Source: Aquimarina sp. MAR_2010_214 (lineage in GTDB: Bacteria > Bacteroidota > Bacteroidia > Flavobacteriales > Flavobacteriaceae). From it: a stretch of DNA of 64,000 bases. Shown piece after piece: positions 27,829-36,616 of this stretch. Location: NCBI RefSeq assembly GCF_002846555.1, contig NZ_PJMS01000001.1, positions 5,418,501 through 5,482,500 on the forward strand, given 5' to 3'. The notes beneath the pieces were generated by a model. The model saw nothing but the letters and a program-made list of their open reading frames with translations, made no database searches and was not told the DNA's origin. Position 1 is the stretch's first letter. The number at the start of each line of letters is the position of its first letter. A program made the translations under genes and the position numbers.

Positions 27829-28392
27829 TTAGTTATTATTTATTTGAATCTCTTCTGGTTTTATACCTAAATACCTTTCTTTTATAATATTAAAATGCCG
27901 TAACTCATGTCCTGCAATATGATATACTAATCCTCTTACAGTTCTGCTATTAATATTCCCAGAAGACATCCCGCTTCTCATAAAACAATCATCTGGCAAA
28001 TAGTTAAACAATGCTATGGTTGATTTTCTTACTACTTCATATTCGTCGAATATGCTTTCTAAACTTCTATCATTGGCTTTAGAATAAATTGCATACTCAT
28101 TTTCTTCGAATCCAGGCAAAGGCGTTTTGTCATTTCTTGCATACCGTAATGCGCGATATGAAAAAATACGTTCATCGTCAATAATGTGTACCAGGATTTC
28201 TTTAATAGTCCACTTATTCTTAGCATACCTATGGTACAATTTTCCTTCTGGCAGGTTGCATATAAAGTTTTTGATTGTAATGAAGTTATCCCACAAATGA
28301 TTTAAAATCTTACCATCATCCTGCAACAAATTCATATACATATGAGAATAAGCAGGAAACTCACCAGAAACAGGCTTATTAATTTCCCTCAT
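27829..28392 (-). CDS. DinB-family metal-binding protein
   Basis: A 187-residue four-helix protein of the DinB/YfiT superfamily. Possible metal ligands are H70 (VHIIDDERIF) and H155 and H159 in VYHIAGHELRHF. Many family members are thiol transferases or damage-response proteins. It lies 5 bp downstream of nudC, within the HxlR-headed operon. Confidence 0.86.
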   Translation of the reverse strand: MREINKPVSGEFPAYSHMYMNLLQDDGKILNHLWDNFITIKNFICNLPEGKLYHRYAKNKWTIKEILVHIIDDERIFSYRALRYARNDKTPLPGFEENEYAIYSKANDRSLESIFDEYEVVRKSTIALFNYLPDDCFMRSGMSSGNINSRTVRGLVYHIAGHELRHFNIIKERYLGIKPEEIQINNN

Positions 28393-28397
28393 AACGC

Positions 28398-29306
28398 TTA
28401 GTTTAGATTGTTATTTGCCCAGGTTTCTATTAAAAATCTAGCGATAGAATCTGGTCTTGAAAGTGTTAACTCTCCTTTTGACGCAAGCTTATGTATTTCT
28501 TCTGCCGAAAACCAAGCTGCATCTTTAATTTCTTCGCCATCTACCTGAAATGCCATTTGCTCTACTTCTGCAACAAACCCCATCATCAAAGATGATGAAA
28601 ATGACCATGGTTGTGAATCAACATAGCGTAAATTAGTCACCTCAACATTCACTTCTTCTTTCATTTCTCTGGCTACAGCATCTTCAAGGCTTTCACCAAT
28701 CTCAACAAACCCAGCAAATGTGGAACATATATACCCTTTATCTATTTTTCTTTTACTCAATAAACATAATGGTTGCCCTTTTTTCGGTTTATATTCAATA
28801 AGTACAATAATAGCTGGTGAGATTTGTGGATAGAAAATTGTAGAACATTTCGGATTTTTACATTTCTTACTATGCCCATTTTCCCAGCTTTTGGTATCTA
28901 CTCCACAAGCGCCACAAAATCTGGTTATCTGATGCCATTTATTAATACCTAAAGCATAGGCCAAAAGTGCCGCCTGTTCATTTTCTAATTGACCAACCAG
29001 ATCCCTAACATCATAAAATCGACCCCCTTTTAAAATTTCTGAAACACTTTCTATATTTGCTTTTGTTAGTTCGGCTGTCCATATTTTTTTGTCTTTCTGT
29101 ATTCCTAAAAAAGAGCTACTAAGGGAAACCTGAGTAAATAATTCTAAAGGAAACAACGCTAACTCTTTTCTTTCCTTTTCGTGAAAGAAATAAAATTTAT
29201 GCTGAAACGACACAATCAAAACATCATTTGCAGAAATTGTCGAAGAAGCCTTTCTATTTTCAATATCTCTATCAAAAAAAGGATTACTATAGTATTGTTT
29301 TTTCAT
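28398..29306 (-). CDS. nudC: NADH/NAD-capped RNA pyrophosphatase NudC
   Basis: A 302-residue Nudix hydrolase that cleaves NADH and NAD caps on RNA. A zinc ribbon (CGACGVDTKSW with later KKCKNPKC) precedes the Nudix box GFVEIGESLEDAVAREMKEE. The SQPWSFSSSLMMGF motif after it is the NudC signature. The chosen ATG (29304-29306) overlaps the HxlR stop as ATGA, implying coupled translation; an upstream frame extension is inside hxlR. Coupling NAD homeostasis to an HxlR redox-type regulator makes functional sense, but is inference. Confidence 0.93.
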   Translation of the reverse strand: MKKQYYSNPFFDRDIENRKASSTISANDVLIVSFQHKFYFFHEKERKELALFPLELFTQVSLSSSFLGIQKDKKIWTAELTKANIESVSEILKGGRFYDVRDLVGQLENEQAALLAYALGINKWHQITRFCGACGVDTKSWENGHSKKCKNPKCSTIFYPQISPAIIVLIEYKPKKGQPLCLLSKRKIDKGYICSTFAGFVEIGESLEDAVAREMKEEVNVEVTNLRYVDSQPWSFSSSLMMGFVAEVEQMAFQVDGEEIKDAAWFSAEEIHKLASKGELTLSRPDSIARFLIETWANNNLN

Positions 29307-29635
29307 TTTGAGGGATAGTTCTTTGCCCAGGTTTTTGCCCATTTACCCAGAGGAGATAATAATTCAAATAACTCTTTTCCTTGTTGAGTTAACATATATC
29401 CATCAATAGACCGTTCAATAAGGTGAGATTCTGTTAATTCTTTTAACCTCTTGTTCAGCGTAGTAGGAGAAATTGACTCACAATACTCTTGTAACTTTCT
29501 AAACGTACTTGGACCTCTATACAAATGCCATATTACTCCCATAGTCCAACTTCTTCCTAAAAGATCAAAAAGAGCCATAATAGGTTGTCCGGTTTTTGAT
29601 CCTCTAACTGGTTTTCCTGGTTTTGGTGTTGCCAT
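29303..29635 (-). CDS. HxlR-family transcriptional regulator
   Basis: A 110-residue winged-helix regulator of the HxlR (MarR-like) family. PIMALFDLLGRSWTMGVIWHL, TLNKRLKELTESHLI and YMLTQQGKEL are the family core. The frame extends to 29695, but ATG 29635 matches family starts. HxlR proteins often lack the first Cys seen in aldehyde sensors; none is present at the N-terminus here. It heads an operon with nudC, DinB and YciI genes, and its promoter holds a perfect inverted repeat. Confidence 0.9.
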   Translation of the reverse strand: MATPKPGKPVRGSKTGQPIMALFDLLGRSWTMGVIWHLYRGPSTFRKLQEYCESISPTTLNKRLKELTESHLIERSIDGYMLTQQGKELFELLSPLGKWAKTWAKNYPSK

Positions 29636-29645
29636 AATATAAATT

Positions 29646-29682
29646 GCTACATATTTAATAGCAAAGCTACATAAAATGTAGC
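29646..29682. promoter_or_regulatory. HxlR operator and promoter
   Basis: Perfect inverted repeat GCTACAT-AAA-ATGTAGC at 29666-29682. A third half-site GCTACAT lies at 29646-29652, 20 bp from the first. On the minus strand the repeat overlaps a consensus -7 TAGCTTTG (29662-29669) and sits within a TTG-N20-TAGCTTTG promoter. Self-repression by HxlR is the simplest reading. Confidence 0.6.
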
Positions 29683-29766
29683 ATTTAAACAACAAGAAAC
29701 AAATATCAACAAAACACTAGCTCTATCTTCCTGCTACTAATCTATTCAAAATGAGAAAGTAACTCA

Positions 29767-30252
29767 TTATAATTCGTTGGTCATTTTGCCAAGATTTATT
29801 TTTTCGGCTTTAGTAAAATATATTTCTCTTACATATTCCATTTTTCCCCACAGGTAAGTATTTCCCTTCAGTCCCTTTGTAGTTTTCATTCTTCTATTTA
29901 AGCGTCCAGTTTCTTTACCAGTTGCTTTTCTTCTCTCCCCTAACTCTCCATAGAGTTTAACAGCAGGGTGATTAGGGAATTTTCCTTTAAATAATGATTT
30001 GATCCAAAAAAAACGACTGCTATTTACTCCCAAGGCACATATATTCTTATTTTTTTTGGCATGATCTGGCAGTTTTGAAGGAAACTTTTCAAAATAGAAA
30101 CCAGTTTGATTGTCATTCAGAAATAATGACCCTATTGGTGTTACAGTTGGGTTATTATCAGCATCAACAGATGCAATCGACACATAAAAGTTAGATTTAA
30201 AACTTTTATTGAAGTGTTGTCTTATCGTATTCCAATCTGTTTGTATATTCAT
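29767..30252 (-). CDS. Pyridoxamine 5'-phosphate oxidase-fold protein
   Basis: A 161-residue flavin- or haem-binding split-barrel protein. SNFYVSIASVDADNNPTVTPIG is the first strand pair of the PNPOx fold, and the middle contains FYFEKFPSKLPDHAKKNKNIC. The function is not known; PNPOx-like proteins bind FMN, F420 or haem. The IS1595-type element sits 19 bp upstream of its ATG, so its natural promoter has been displaced; any expression now depends on read-through from the IS, which is on the same strand, or on a hybrid promoter. Confidence 0.8.
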   Translation of the reverse strand: MNIQTDWNTIRQHFNKSFKSNFYVSIASVDADNNPTVTPIGSLFLNDNQTGFYFEKFPSKLPDHAKKNKNICALGVNSSRFFWIKSLFKGKFPNHPAVKLYGELGERRKATGKETGRLNRRMKTTKGLKGNTYLWGKMEYVREIYFTKAEKINLGKMTNEL

Positions 30253-30263
30253 TTTTACTTCTA

Positions 30264-30271
30264 ATTTATAT
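30264..30271. repeat. Left 8-bp target-site duplication of the IS
   Basis: ATTTATAT immediately before the left IS end. The identical copy is at 31325-31332. Confidence 0.85.
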
Positions 30272-31324
30272 GGCTAAGTTCTAAAAAGCATATTATTTAC
30301 TACTATGTTTTTAAATTCCATCCAGGCAGTATTGGAAGCAAAGGCTATAGCTGCTACGGTTGCCATTTTACTGGTTGAATTTTTTATTTTTTCTAAGACT
30401 AAAAACCAATTCAGATAATTCTGAAGGTATTTTGTTGCCACTCCATTGAAGGGCTCCATAAATTTCCTTAGACGCATATCCATATTATTCACATTTTGTA
30501 CGTGATATATTTTGTCAACAGCTCTTTGACCCTTCGAAGCATTAAATTTTTTGTGTGCTACCTTCTTGTCTTTTGCAAATGCAGTATAGCTTCTGTGACT
30601 GTCGCTACAAAGGGTTTCTACTTTAGCCAACTTCCCTTGTAATATAGTCTCCAAGTCACTTTTACTAATGCGACCTCTGGTAGCTACTTTGAAATCTTTG
30701 TTCCCTGATCGGTCACAACTGGCTATCACAGCTACTTTTTCATTACTGAGACCAGCTTTACTTGCCTTTGCGCCACGTTTTCTAGCAGGACGATCCAAAT
30801 TTCGATTCCCTTTTTCAGAGTAAGCAAAGAAAAGATCATCACTCTCTAGGATTCCTTGGAATTCATCCACACTTACGCTCCCAAAGGAGACAAGTAATTT
30901 GTGCCTCCAATCAAAAGAAGTCTGAATAGAAATCCCTGTTTCTTTGGCACTCTTGCGAATACTATATCCAGAGAGTAAACAGAATAAATAACGATTAACT
31001 TTGTCTTTCTTCTTGAGGTTGTACCAGAACTTACCGGTAGTTTCACTAAAGTTTTTATGACAAGTATTACAAACATAGCGCTGTACTCCTTTGAGCTTAC
31101 CATTAGCCTTAATTTTATTGCACTTACAATGAGGACAGCTTATGGCTTTACTCTGATTGCTATCAATCAGGGCTGAACCCTCAGTAGAGATCTCCAATAA
31201 TGTGGAAACAATTTCTGATTGAACCAAAGCCGATGAACTAATGAAAAAATCTCTAAAATCTTCTGGTATCATTTCTCCGTTTTTATAAAGTAAAGATAAA
31301 ACATATTCTAATTAGAACTTAGCC
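30272..31324 (-). mobile_element. IS1595-type insertion sequence
   Basis: A 1053-bp complete element. The terminal inverted repeats start GGCTAAGTTCTAA and match at 19 of the first 22 bases (30272-30293 and 31303-31324). It is flanked by perfect 8-bp target duplications, as expected for the IS1595 family. The transposase stop codon lies within the left inverted repeat. Identical duplications and an intact transposase indicate a recent insertion. Confidence 0.9.
30274..31272 (-). CDS. IS1595-family (ISXO2-like) transposase
   Basis: A 332-residue transposase. N-terminal zinc ribbon CPHCKCNKIKANG with YVCNTCHKNF (about residues 46-76), then an HTH-like region GYSIRKSAKETGISIQTSFDWRH, and the DDE-type ISXO2 domain with DEFQGILESDD, CSDSHRSYTAF and HVQNVNNMDMRLRKFM. 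No frameshift or stop. Both zinc and catalytic segments look complete, so the element may be active. Confidence 0.93.
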   Translation of the reverse strand: MIPEDFRDFFISSSALVQSEIVSTLLEISTEGSALIDSNQSKAISCPHCKCNKIKANGKLKGVQRYVCNTCHKNFSETTGKFWYNLKKKDKVNRYLFCLLSGYSIRKSAKETGISIQTSFDWRHKLLVSFGSVSVDEFQGILESDDLFFAYSEKGNRNLDRPARKRGAKASKAGLSNEKVAVIASCDRSGNKDFKVATRGRISKSDLETILQGKLAKVETLCSDSHRSYTAFAKDKKVAHKKFNASKGQRAVDKIYHVQNVNNMDMRLRKFMEPFNGVATKYLQNYLNWFLVLEKIKNSTSKMATVAAIAFASNTAWMEFKNIVVNNMLFRT

Positions 31325-31332
31325 ATTTATAT
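31325..31332. repeat. Right 8-bp target-site duplication of the IS
   Basis: ATTTATAT directly after the right IS end, identical to 30264-30271. Confidence 0.85.
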
Positions 31333-31343
31333 GTAATAAACGA

Positions 31344-31439
31344 TCAATCTAGAATTGCCTTCATTAATTTATAAATATTATTTTCTTTTTCGTCTTTGGT
31401 TAGTTTGATTAGATAATATCTTCGCACTACGTCAAAAGC
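31344..31439 (-). pseudogene. C-terminal remnant of a lost gene
   Basis: A 31-codon open stretch on the minus strand ending in TGA at 31344-31346, with a stop just upstream at 31440-31442. Its translation looks protein-like rather than random: FDVVRRYYLIKLTKDEKE followed by IYKLMKAILD. Before the IS inserted, its stop lay about 30 bp upstream of the PNPOx-fold gene in the same orientation, so it may be the tail of a former operon partner. No start codon or rest of the gene is present. The family is not recognised and coding origin is only likely, not proven. Confidence 0.35.
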
Positions 31440-31785
31440 TTATAAATCAACCTAAATTAGTGTTTTACCGTACCAAAAACAAGTATACATTATATCCTTA
31501 CATTAAGTTTATCATGTAGACGTTAGCAACTGAATTAAAAACAATAAAAACACATACTCAAGTTACTGTTCATAATTTTAAGTTCATCAAAATCCGTTAG
31601 ATTTTTGCAAAATACAATGGATATACACTTAGATGTTATGAGAAATACATAGCAAACTTCACTTCAAACAGAGAAATATATTTTGTATTAGGCATTGATT
31701 TTAGTTCGCTAAACACTAAAAATCACTGAAAACAGTGGAGTTTAAAATACTTCCAAAGCATAATTTTGTCTCAAAACAATGCATT
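31440..31785. other. Gap between IS scar and barrel-like protein
   Basis: About 350 bp of AT-rich DNA. No intact gene, hairpin terminator or known RNA was seen. It probably holds decayed sequence of the gene whose tail remains at 31344-31439, plus the promoter of the gene at 31786. Confidence 0.4.
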
Positions 31786-32409
31786 ATGCGTAATTTATAT
31801 ATTGTATTTTCTTTTATTATATATCAAGGATATGCTCAAGGTATTGAGTTGGAAAATTACTCCAAAAATGATAGTTTAAGGAAAAATGGCATAGGAATTC
31901 AACTATTTGCTAATGTAGGTATCGCAACAACGAACATGAGTGATGTTGTTGACACCTCGGGTTTCTTCAATATTGTGGGAAGTTTATTTTCTAGTGGGAT
32001 TACAGTAGAAACAGGGATAGGAATCCGAATTTTTGACAAGAGAACAGAAACTATTGGTTACAGTTCTGATGGAAACTATAATTCATTTTATCAAGGTATT
32101 AATAAAACATCATATTTACTTATAGCAGGGTATGAATTTGGGCATCTTAATCTAGATCAGATATATCATGGTCCAAAACTGAGTACCCAAGTCTTTCTTT
32201 ATGATCTATTTGTAATCGGATTAAGCAGTTCATACCTTAATGGAAACAACCAGTGGAGATGTATTGTAAGGCCCGAAATAGGTATAGGGATTAGTGATGT
32301 ATTTAGTCTTACCTACCAGTATACACTTTTTGGCGACACCTCTACATTCTTCCCTTCAGGTTATGATAGGAATCTATTCAGTTTAAAGGTTGTATTTGAC
32401 ATCAAATAG
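31786..32409 (+). CDS. Putative exported outer-membrane beta-barrel-like protein
   Basis: A 207-residue hypothetical protein with a signal peptide (MRNLYIVFSFIIYQGYAQ). The mature part alternates polar and aromatic residues, as in small outer-membrane barrels: NGIGIQLFANVGIATTN, TVETGIGIRIFD, LLIAGYEFGHLN, and it ends with FSLKVVFDIK, resembling the final barrel strand. The frame starts upstream at 31735, but ATG 31786 begins the signal peptide. No close family recognised. Confidence 0.6.
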   Translation: MRNLYIVFSFIIYQGYAQGIELENYSKNDSLRKNGIGIQLFANVGIATTNMSDVVDTSGFFNIVGSLFSSGITVETGIGIRIFDKRTETIGYSSDGNYNSFYQGINKTSYLLIAGYEFGHLNLDQIYHGPKLSTQVFLYDLFVIGLSSSYLNGNNQWRCIVRPEIGIGISDVFSLTYQYTLFGDTSTFFPSGYDRNLFSLKVVFDIK

Positions 32410-32746
32410 TCGCCGTTTTTGAAGTTTTCATTGAGATAAAAAACCTCATATCAGCATATGAGATCATGATAGCTAAGGGGTAGATTCACAGAAAAAAAAC
32501 GTACTACAACACCTGTAATCATTGCACTAGCCTATAATTCATTATAAAACAACATATCCTAAACCTCTCTCTGCAGAAGCGTTCTTTATCTTGTACCGTT
32601 TAAGACCTTTATTTTAGACCGAAGCCCTACTCTTCTTTCCCTCAAAACTTCGAGTATATCTTTTTGAAATTATTTGATAATTCATTATACCCCTATAAAG
32701 GCTAAAGCTTATAAAAATTATGTAAAGGATATGCTTTTTTCACTAC
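32410..32746. other. Convergent gap before the DUF389 gene
   Basis: 337 bp with no supported gene. A small stem CTCATAT/ATATGAG (32443-32460 region) lacks a T-tract and is not a convincing terminator. Confidence 0.35.
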
Positions 32747-34192
32747 CTACTCCACATACAATGTATCTGCTTTCATTTCTTTGGTAATCCATTCTTGTAG
32801 CCTGTTTACCCTAATCGTATTAAGGCTATCAGACACCTGAAATTTCCATCTTGGGAAGATGACTTGTACGGTATCTACTTTTAAGAAGTTTGATTTTTGC
32901 ACCTCGCCATACCCTAGTTCTGCCAGATCAGGGAATCGTATTTTTGCATCTTTTGCTATACTCGCATATGGCATTACAGTTACAGGAACCACTTTGTTTG
33001 CCTCTTTTAGCTGGGTTTCCAGACCTGCTATCTTAATCTTGAGATCTTCAATTTCATCCAAAAGCTTATCATTTTCTTTTTCTACACGGTTTAACTGCTC
33101 GATCGATCGATCATATGCTTTGGATATCTGGTCAATCCCTCTTGATTTATTACCATTTATTGCTAATGTAAAATCACTAATACTCGTATATTTTTTGATT
33201 TCATTTTGCAAATCACTCACTGTTGCTTCATTAATTTCCCCATCGAAATATAATTTTATAGACTCGTTGTTATAGTCATAGAAATCCTTTCTGAGATATA
33301 AGCTCTCATTAGCATCAATCTCATTAGCTTTAAATGCTTTATAATCCCGCTCTGCATTACTCTCATTAAGGGTAATATAAAATGTATAACTCGCAGGTAT
33401 CATTACTAATATCGCTAATAAGGAGGCTAGCTGTGCTATGCGTTTTCTTTTTGCAGAATTGGCATACCGTAACATCGGAAAACGTAATAATTTGGAAACA
33501 ATAAATGTAGATAATGCTATAAAAGTGGCATTAATAGAAAACAAATACAATGCTCCTAGGGCATACTCTAATTTCCATTCTGCAATACCATATCCTACTG
33601 TACACAAAGGCGGCATTAAGGCTGTGGCAATTGCTACTCCTGCTATGGCATTAGGCATTGTTCCTTTTTTAGACTTGGCAACAATTAATGCCAAACCTCC
33701 AAAAACCGCAACCAATACATCCAGGATAGTAGGTGCCGTTCTGGATTCTAACTCAGGAGTTAATTCTGTTAACGGAGAAGCCCAAAAATATAAGGTGGCA
33801 GCAAGAACACTTAGACCTACCATTACGCCCAGATTAACCAAGGATCGCCTTAAGGTATCAATATCATTAATCGCAATAGATAATCCAACTCCTACAATCG
33901 GCCCCATTAATGGAGAAATTAACATCGCTCCTATCACTACTGCTGTAGAACTTACATTAAGACCAATAGACGCTACAAATACCGAAAAAATAAGAATCCA
34001 GGCATTGTGCCCTTTAAAAGGAATATCATTCTTAACATCTTCTATTGTTTGATCCTTATCCGTCTCTGATCTTATATCTAATAGTTCTCTAACAAATGTA
34101 TTAGCGCTGGCAAAAAGACCTTTGGCATCTCTCTTTACTGTTTCTGCCATCTCATCCTGATCAGGAACGGGTTGATTTGTATTTTCTGTCAT
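32747..34192 (-). CDS. DUF389-domain membrane protein with coiled-coil tail
   Basis: A 481-residue inner-membrane protein. The DUF389 core (about residues 60-240) has several TM helices, with ISPLMGPIVGVGLSIAINDI and IAGVAIATALMPPLCTVGYG as typical segments. After another TM near 255-275 comes a soluble tail with a clear coiled coil (about 355-397, heptads around NRVEKENDKLLDEIEDLK) and a C-terminal alpha/beta part. DUF389 function is unknown. It is the last gene of a SprT-lipoprotein-manC-DUF389 operon, 6 bp after manC. Confidence 0.88.
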   Translation of the reverse strand: MTENTNQPVPDQDEMAETVKRDAKGLFASANTFVRELLDIRSETDKDQTIEDVKNDIPFKGHNAWILIFSVFVASIGLNVSSTAVVIGAMLISPLMGPIVGVGLSIAINDIDTLRRSLVNLGVMVGLSVLAATLYFWASPLTELTPELESRTAPTILDVLVAVFGGLALIVAKSKKGTMPNAIAGVAIATALMPPLCTVGYGIAEWKLEYALGALYLFSINATFIALSTFIVSKLLRFPMLRYANSAKRKRIAQLASLLAILVMIPASYTFYITLNESNAERDYKAFKANEIDANESLYLRKDFYDYNNESIKLYFDGEINEATVSDLQNEIKKYTSISDFTLAINGNKSRGIDQISKAYDRSIEQLNRVEKENDKLLDEIEDLKIKIAGLETQLKEANKVVPVTVMPYASIAKDAKIRFPDLAELGYGEVQKSNFLKVDTVQVIFPRWKFQVSDSLNTIRVNRLQEWITKEMKADTLYVE

Positions 34193-34198
34193 TGTACT

Positions 34199-35278
34199 TT
34201 ATCCGTATTGTTCTCCGTATGTTTCTTTTACTTTTTTAAGGACTTTTTTAATATCCTGTTCTTTCTTTTTAGGATAGATCAAAAGTACTTCTTCTTTGTC
34301 TATAATGATATAATCCTTTAGTCCATCGACAACAACTATTTTGTCATCAGATGTTCTAATCATATTACCCGATGCGTCTTCTGGTAATACTCTGGCATTA
34401 ACCACGGCATTATTAGCTTCTGTTTTATCTAATTTATCATATAACGACCCCCAGGTACCTAAGTCATTCCAATCAAAAGTTGCCGGAAGCACGTATACAT
34501 TATCTGCTTTCTCCAAAATAGCATAATCGATAGATATATTCTCTGCCTGAGGGTAATTTTTTTGTATAAAATCGTTCTCCTGCATCGTATTATAGACAAT
34601 CGACCCTTTCTCGAATAAAGCAGTCATCTGTTGCTGAAATTTTGCAAAAGCGGTTATAATACTTTGTGCACTCCAGATAAAAATTCCGGCATTCCATAAA
34701 TAGTTTCCTTCTTCTAAAAACTTTTTTGCTGTATCATAATCAGGTTTTTCTGTAAACTGATTCACTTTTTTCTTAGTGTTTTCGTTTTCTTCATTATATT
34801 GAATATAACCATATCCTGTATTAGGAAACGTGGGTTGAATCCCCAAGGTCATCAAAATATCATTTTCCAAACATGCAGCAAAGCTATATTCTAAATTTGC
34901 AATGAATGCATCTTCATCCTCTATCCAGTGGTCACTAGGCGCTACTACCATCACTGCATCAGGGTTATCTTTCTGGATCTTTAACGCTGCATACAAGATA
35001 CATGGTGCCGTATTACGCATTGCAGGCTCGGTTACTACTTGTCGTTGTTCCGTTTCTGGTAACTGTTCTAAAACCAAGTCATTATATCGTTCGTTGGTAA
35101 GAATAAATATATTTTCTTTGGGAACAATCTTAGCCAGACGTGAAAATGTACGCTGGATTAGCGTTTCTCCTGTTCCTAGCATATCATGGAACTGTTTTGG
35201 AAATTCTGAAGTACTCACAGGCCAAAACCTTGATCCTACTCCACCTGCCATCAATATTGCATAATAATTTTTGTTCAT
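34199..35278 (-). CDS. manC: Mannose-1-phosphate guanylyltransferase
   Basis: A 359-residue nucleotidyltransferase making GDP-mannose from mannose-1-phosphate and GTP, for glycan synthesis. N-terminal signature MAGGVGSRFWPVS (about 10-22), then FPKQFHDMLG, APSDHWIED (metal-binding Asp) and FTEKPDYDTAKKFLEEGNYLWNAGIF. It lacks the C-terminal cupin of bifunctional ManC/AlgA, so it is the single-domain type. It lies 13 bp downstream of a lipoprotein gene. Confidence 0.95.
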   Translation of the reverse strand: MNKNYYAILMAGGVGSRFWPVSTSEFPKQFHDMLGTGETLIQRTFSRLAKIVPKENIFILTNERYNDLVLEQLPETEQRQVVTEPAMRNTAPCILYAALKIQKDNPDAVMVVAPSDHWIEDEDAFIANLEYSFAACLENDILMTLGIQPTFPNTGYGYIQYNEENENTKKKVNQFTEKPDYDTAKKFLEEGNYLWNAGIFIWSAQSIITAFAKFQQQMTALFEKGSIVYNTMQENDFIQKNYPQAENISIDYAILEKADNVYVLPATFDWNDLGTWGSLYDKLDKTEANNAVVNARVLPEDASGNMIRTSDDKIVVVDGLKDYIIIDKEEVLLIYPKKKEQDIKKVLKKVKETYGEQYG

Positions 35279-35291
35279 TAAATTGTATATT

Positions 35292-35822
35292 TTATTTCCA
35301 AAAAGATACTATATCTTCTATTGAAATATCATTTCCATTACTTATATAAATATTATCCCACCTTAGAGATTTCCCTGTTTTTATAAAAACCCTAAAATAT
35401 CCTGGTTGTAGATCTTCAATATTAATAGTAACATTCTTACTATCTAACCCTCCAGATGTTAGCCTAGCTAACCTTGTTAATTCTGATTCATCATAAGTTA
35501 CATTTTTTAATGCCTCACTAAAATTTACATCTTGATGTTTTTTTTGTGGATTCGCTTCAACAATCCACACCTTACTAATTTTATCAGCAGTAAAAGATGT
35601 TATATTGAATACTTCCCTCATCGGGTTAGGAGATATCATCACTCCATCATTATTTATATTAGGGTTTCCATACAGTAAGGGTTCATCATTTATATCTGCT
35701 CTTAAATACATTCCTGTCATTAACAAAATATCAACTTTATCATCTATAATTTGATCATCATCTTTATTACAGCTTGGTAAAACAGAAATCGCAAACAATA
35801 TTATTAGTATTATTTTCCTCAA
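35292..35822 (-). CDS. Hypothetical lipoprotein
   Basis: A 176-residue exported lipoprotein; signal ends in the lipobox VLPSC (C17) followed by NKDDD, which resembles a flavobacterial surface-export signal. The mature part contains NPMREVFNITSFTADKISKVWIVE and LQPGYFRVFIKTG, suggesting a beta-sandwich of the kind seen near C-termini of secreted flavobacterial proteins. It lies 13 bp upstream of manC and 17 bp downstream of the SprT gene. No function can be assigned. Confidence 0.75.
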   Translation of the reverse strand: MRKIILIILFAISVLPSCNKDDDQIIDDKVDILLMTGMYLRADINDEPLLYGNPNINNDGVMISPNPMREVFNITSFTADKISKVWIVEANPQKKHQDVNFSEALKNVTYDESELTRLARLTSGGLDSKNVTINIEDLQPGYFRVFIKTGKSLRWDNIYISNGNDISIEDIVSFWK

Positions 35823-35839
35823 AACTTATAATTTTTCTA

Positions 35840-36436
35840 TCAATTCAATAATTCAACTTCTGCATTTGGATTAAAAAGGTAAATCCTGCCGGTATTGAGC
35901 TCTACGCATTCATAACGTTTTACTTTCTTATTACCTTTCTTAAAGACTTTTCCATTATACAAACGGAAGACACTTCCGAGGGGTAACTCAAAGATATAAT
36001 TTTTATCATTAGCGGGGTCATATTGTTTTAGCGCTAATGACAATTTTTCATCGGTATCACTACTAGCTCTTGGGTTTTTAAAATGATGTGCAATAACAGG
36101 TAATAATTTAGCTGGGAATACTTCGGGATTAATATAGGGTAACATTAATTGCTGAAAGGTTCTTTTCCATTCTATCCCATGTGGTTTTATGTAACGCCCG
36201 TACTTCTCAAAAGCTACAAGATGCGCTACTTCATGAATCAATGTAATGAGAAAACGATATTTATTAAGAGATGCATTTACGGTAATCTGATGTCTACCAT
36301 CCGGCATTTTGCGATAGTCCCCATGTCTCGTAACCCTCTCATTAACGATTTTAAGATGTACATTACATTTCATGATGAGATCTAATACCTTATCTACAGA
36401 TCGTTCTGGAATATATCTCTTTAATATTTCTTTCAA
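35840..36436 (-). CDS. SprT-like zinc metalloprotease-domain protein
   Basis: A 198-residue protein with the SprT motif HEVAHLVAF (HExxH) around residues 69-77, inside RFLITLIHEVAHLVAFEKYG. Bacterial SprT-like proteins are related to eukaryotic Spartan; roles are poorly known. The C-terminal part (KNYIFELPLGSVFRLYNGKVF) probably forms the substrate-side ribbon, but without the usual cysteines. It heads the four-gene operon. Confidence 0.85.
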   Translation of the reverse strand: MKEILKRYIPERSVDKVLDLIMKCNVHLKIVNERVTRHGDYRKMPDGRHQITVNASLNKYRFLITLIHEVAHLVAFEKYGRYIKPHGIEWKRTFQQLMLPYINPEVFPAKLLPVIAHHFKNPRASSDTDEKLSLALKQYDPANDKNYIFELPLGSVFRLYNGKVFKKGNKKVKRYECVELNTGRIYLFNPNAEVELLN

Positions 36437-36616
36437 ACGTATAAAATTATTAACCTTTCTTTTACTTGCGCAAAATACAAAATTATGTATATCGTATTTA
36501 TCTGATTTATAATTTTTCGTATGTTATTTTGAAATAATAAAAAATATAGGCTTTAAGATAGAATCTCTTACTTTTGTAATAATCAATGCAAGACATACAA
36601 TGAATATGTTTCAATA

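Noticed and set aside
32443..32460. CTCATAT/ATATGAG stem after the barrel-like gene
   Set aside because: It has no T-tract and is only seven base pairs of mostly A-T; not a convincing terminator.
33438..34052. A 204-codon plus-strand frame within the DUF389 gene
   Set aside because: It is fully antisense to the DUF389 membrane core; long antisense frames are common opposite such genes and it has no start or family support.
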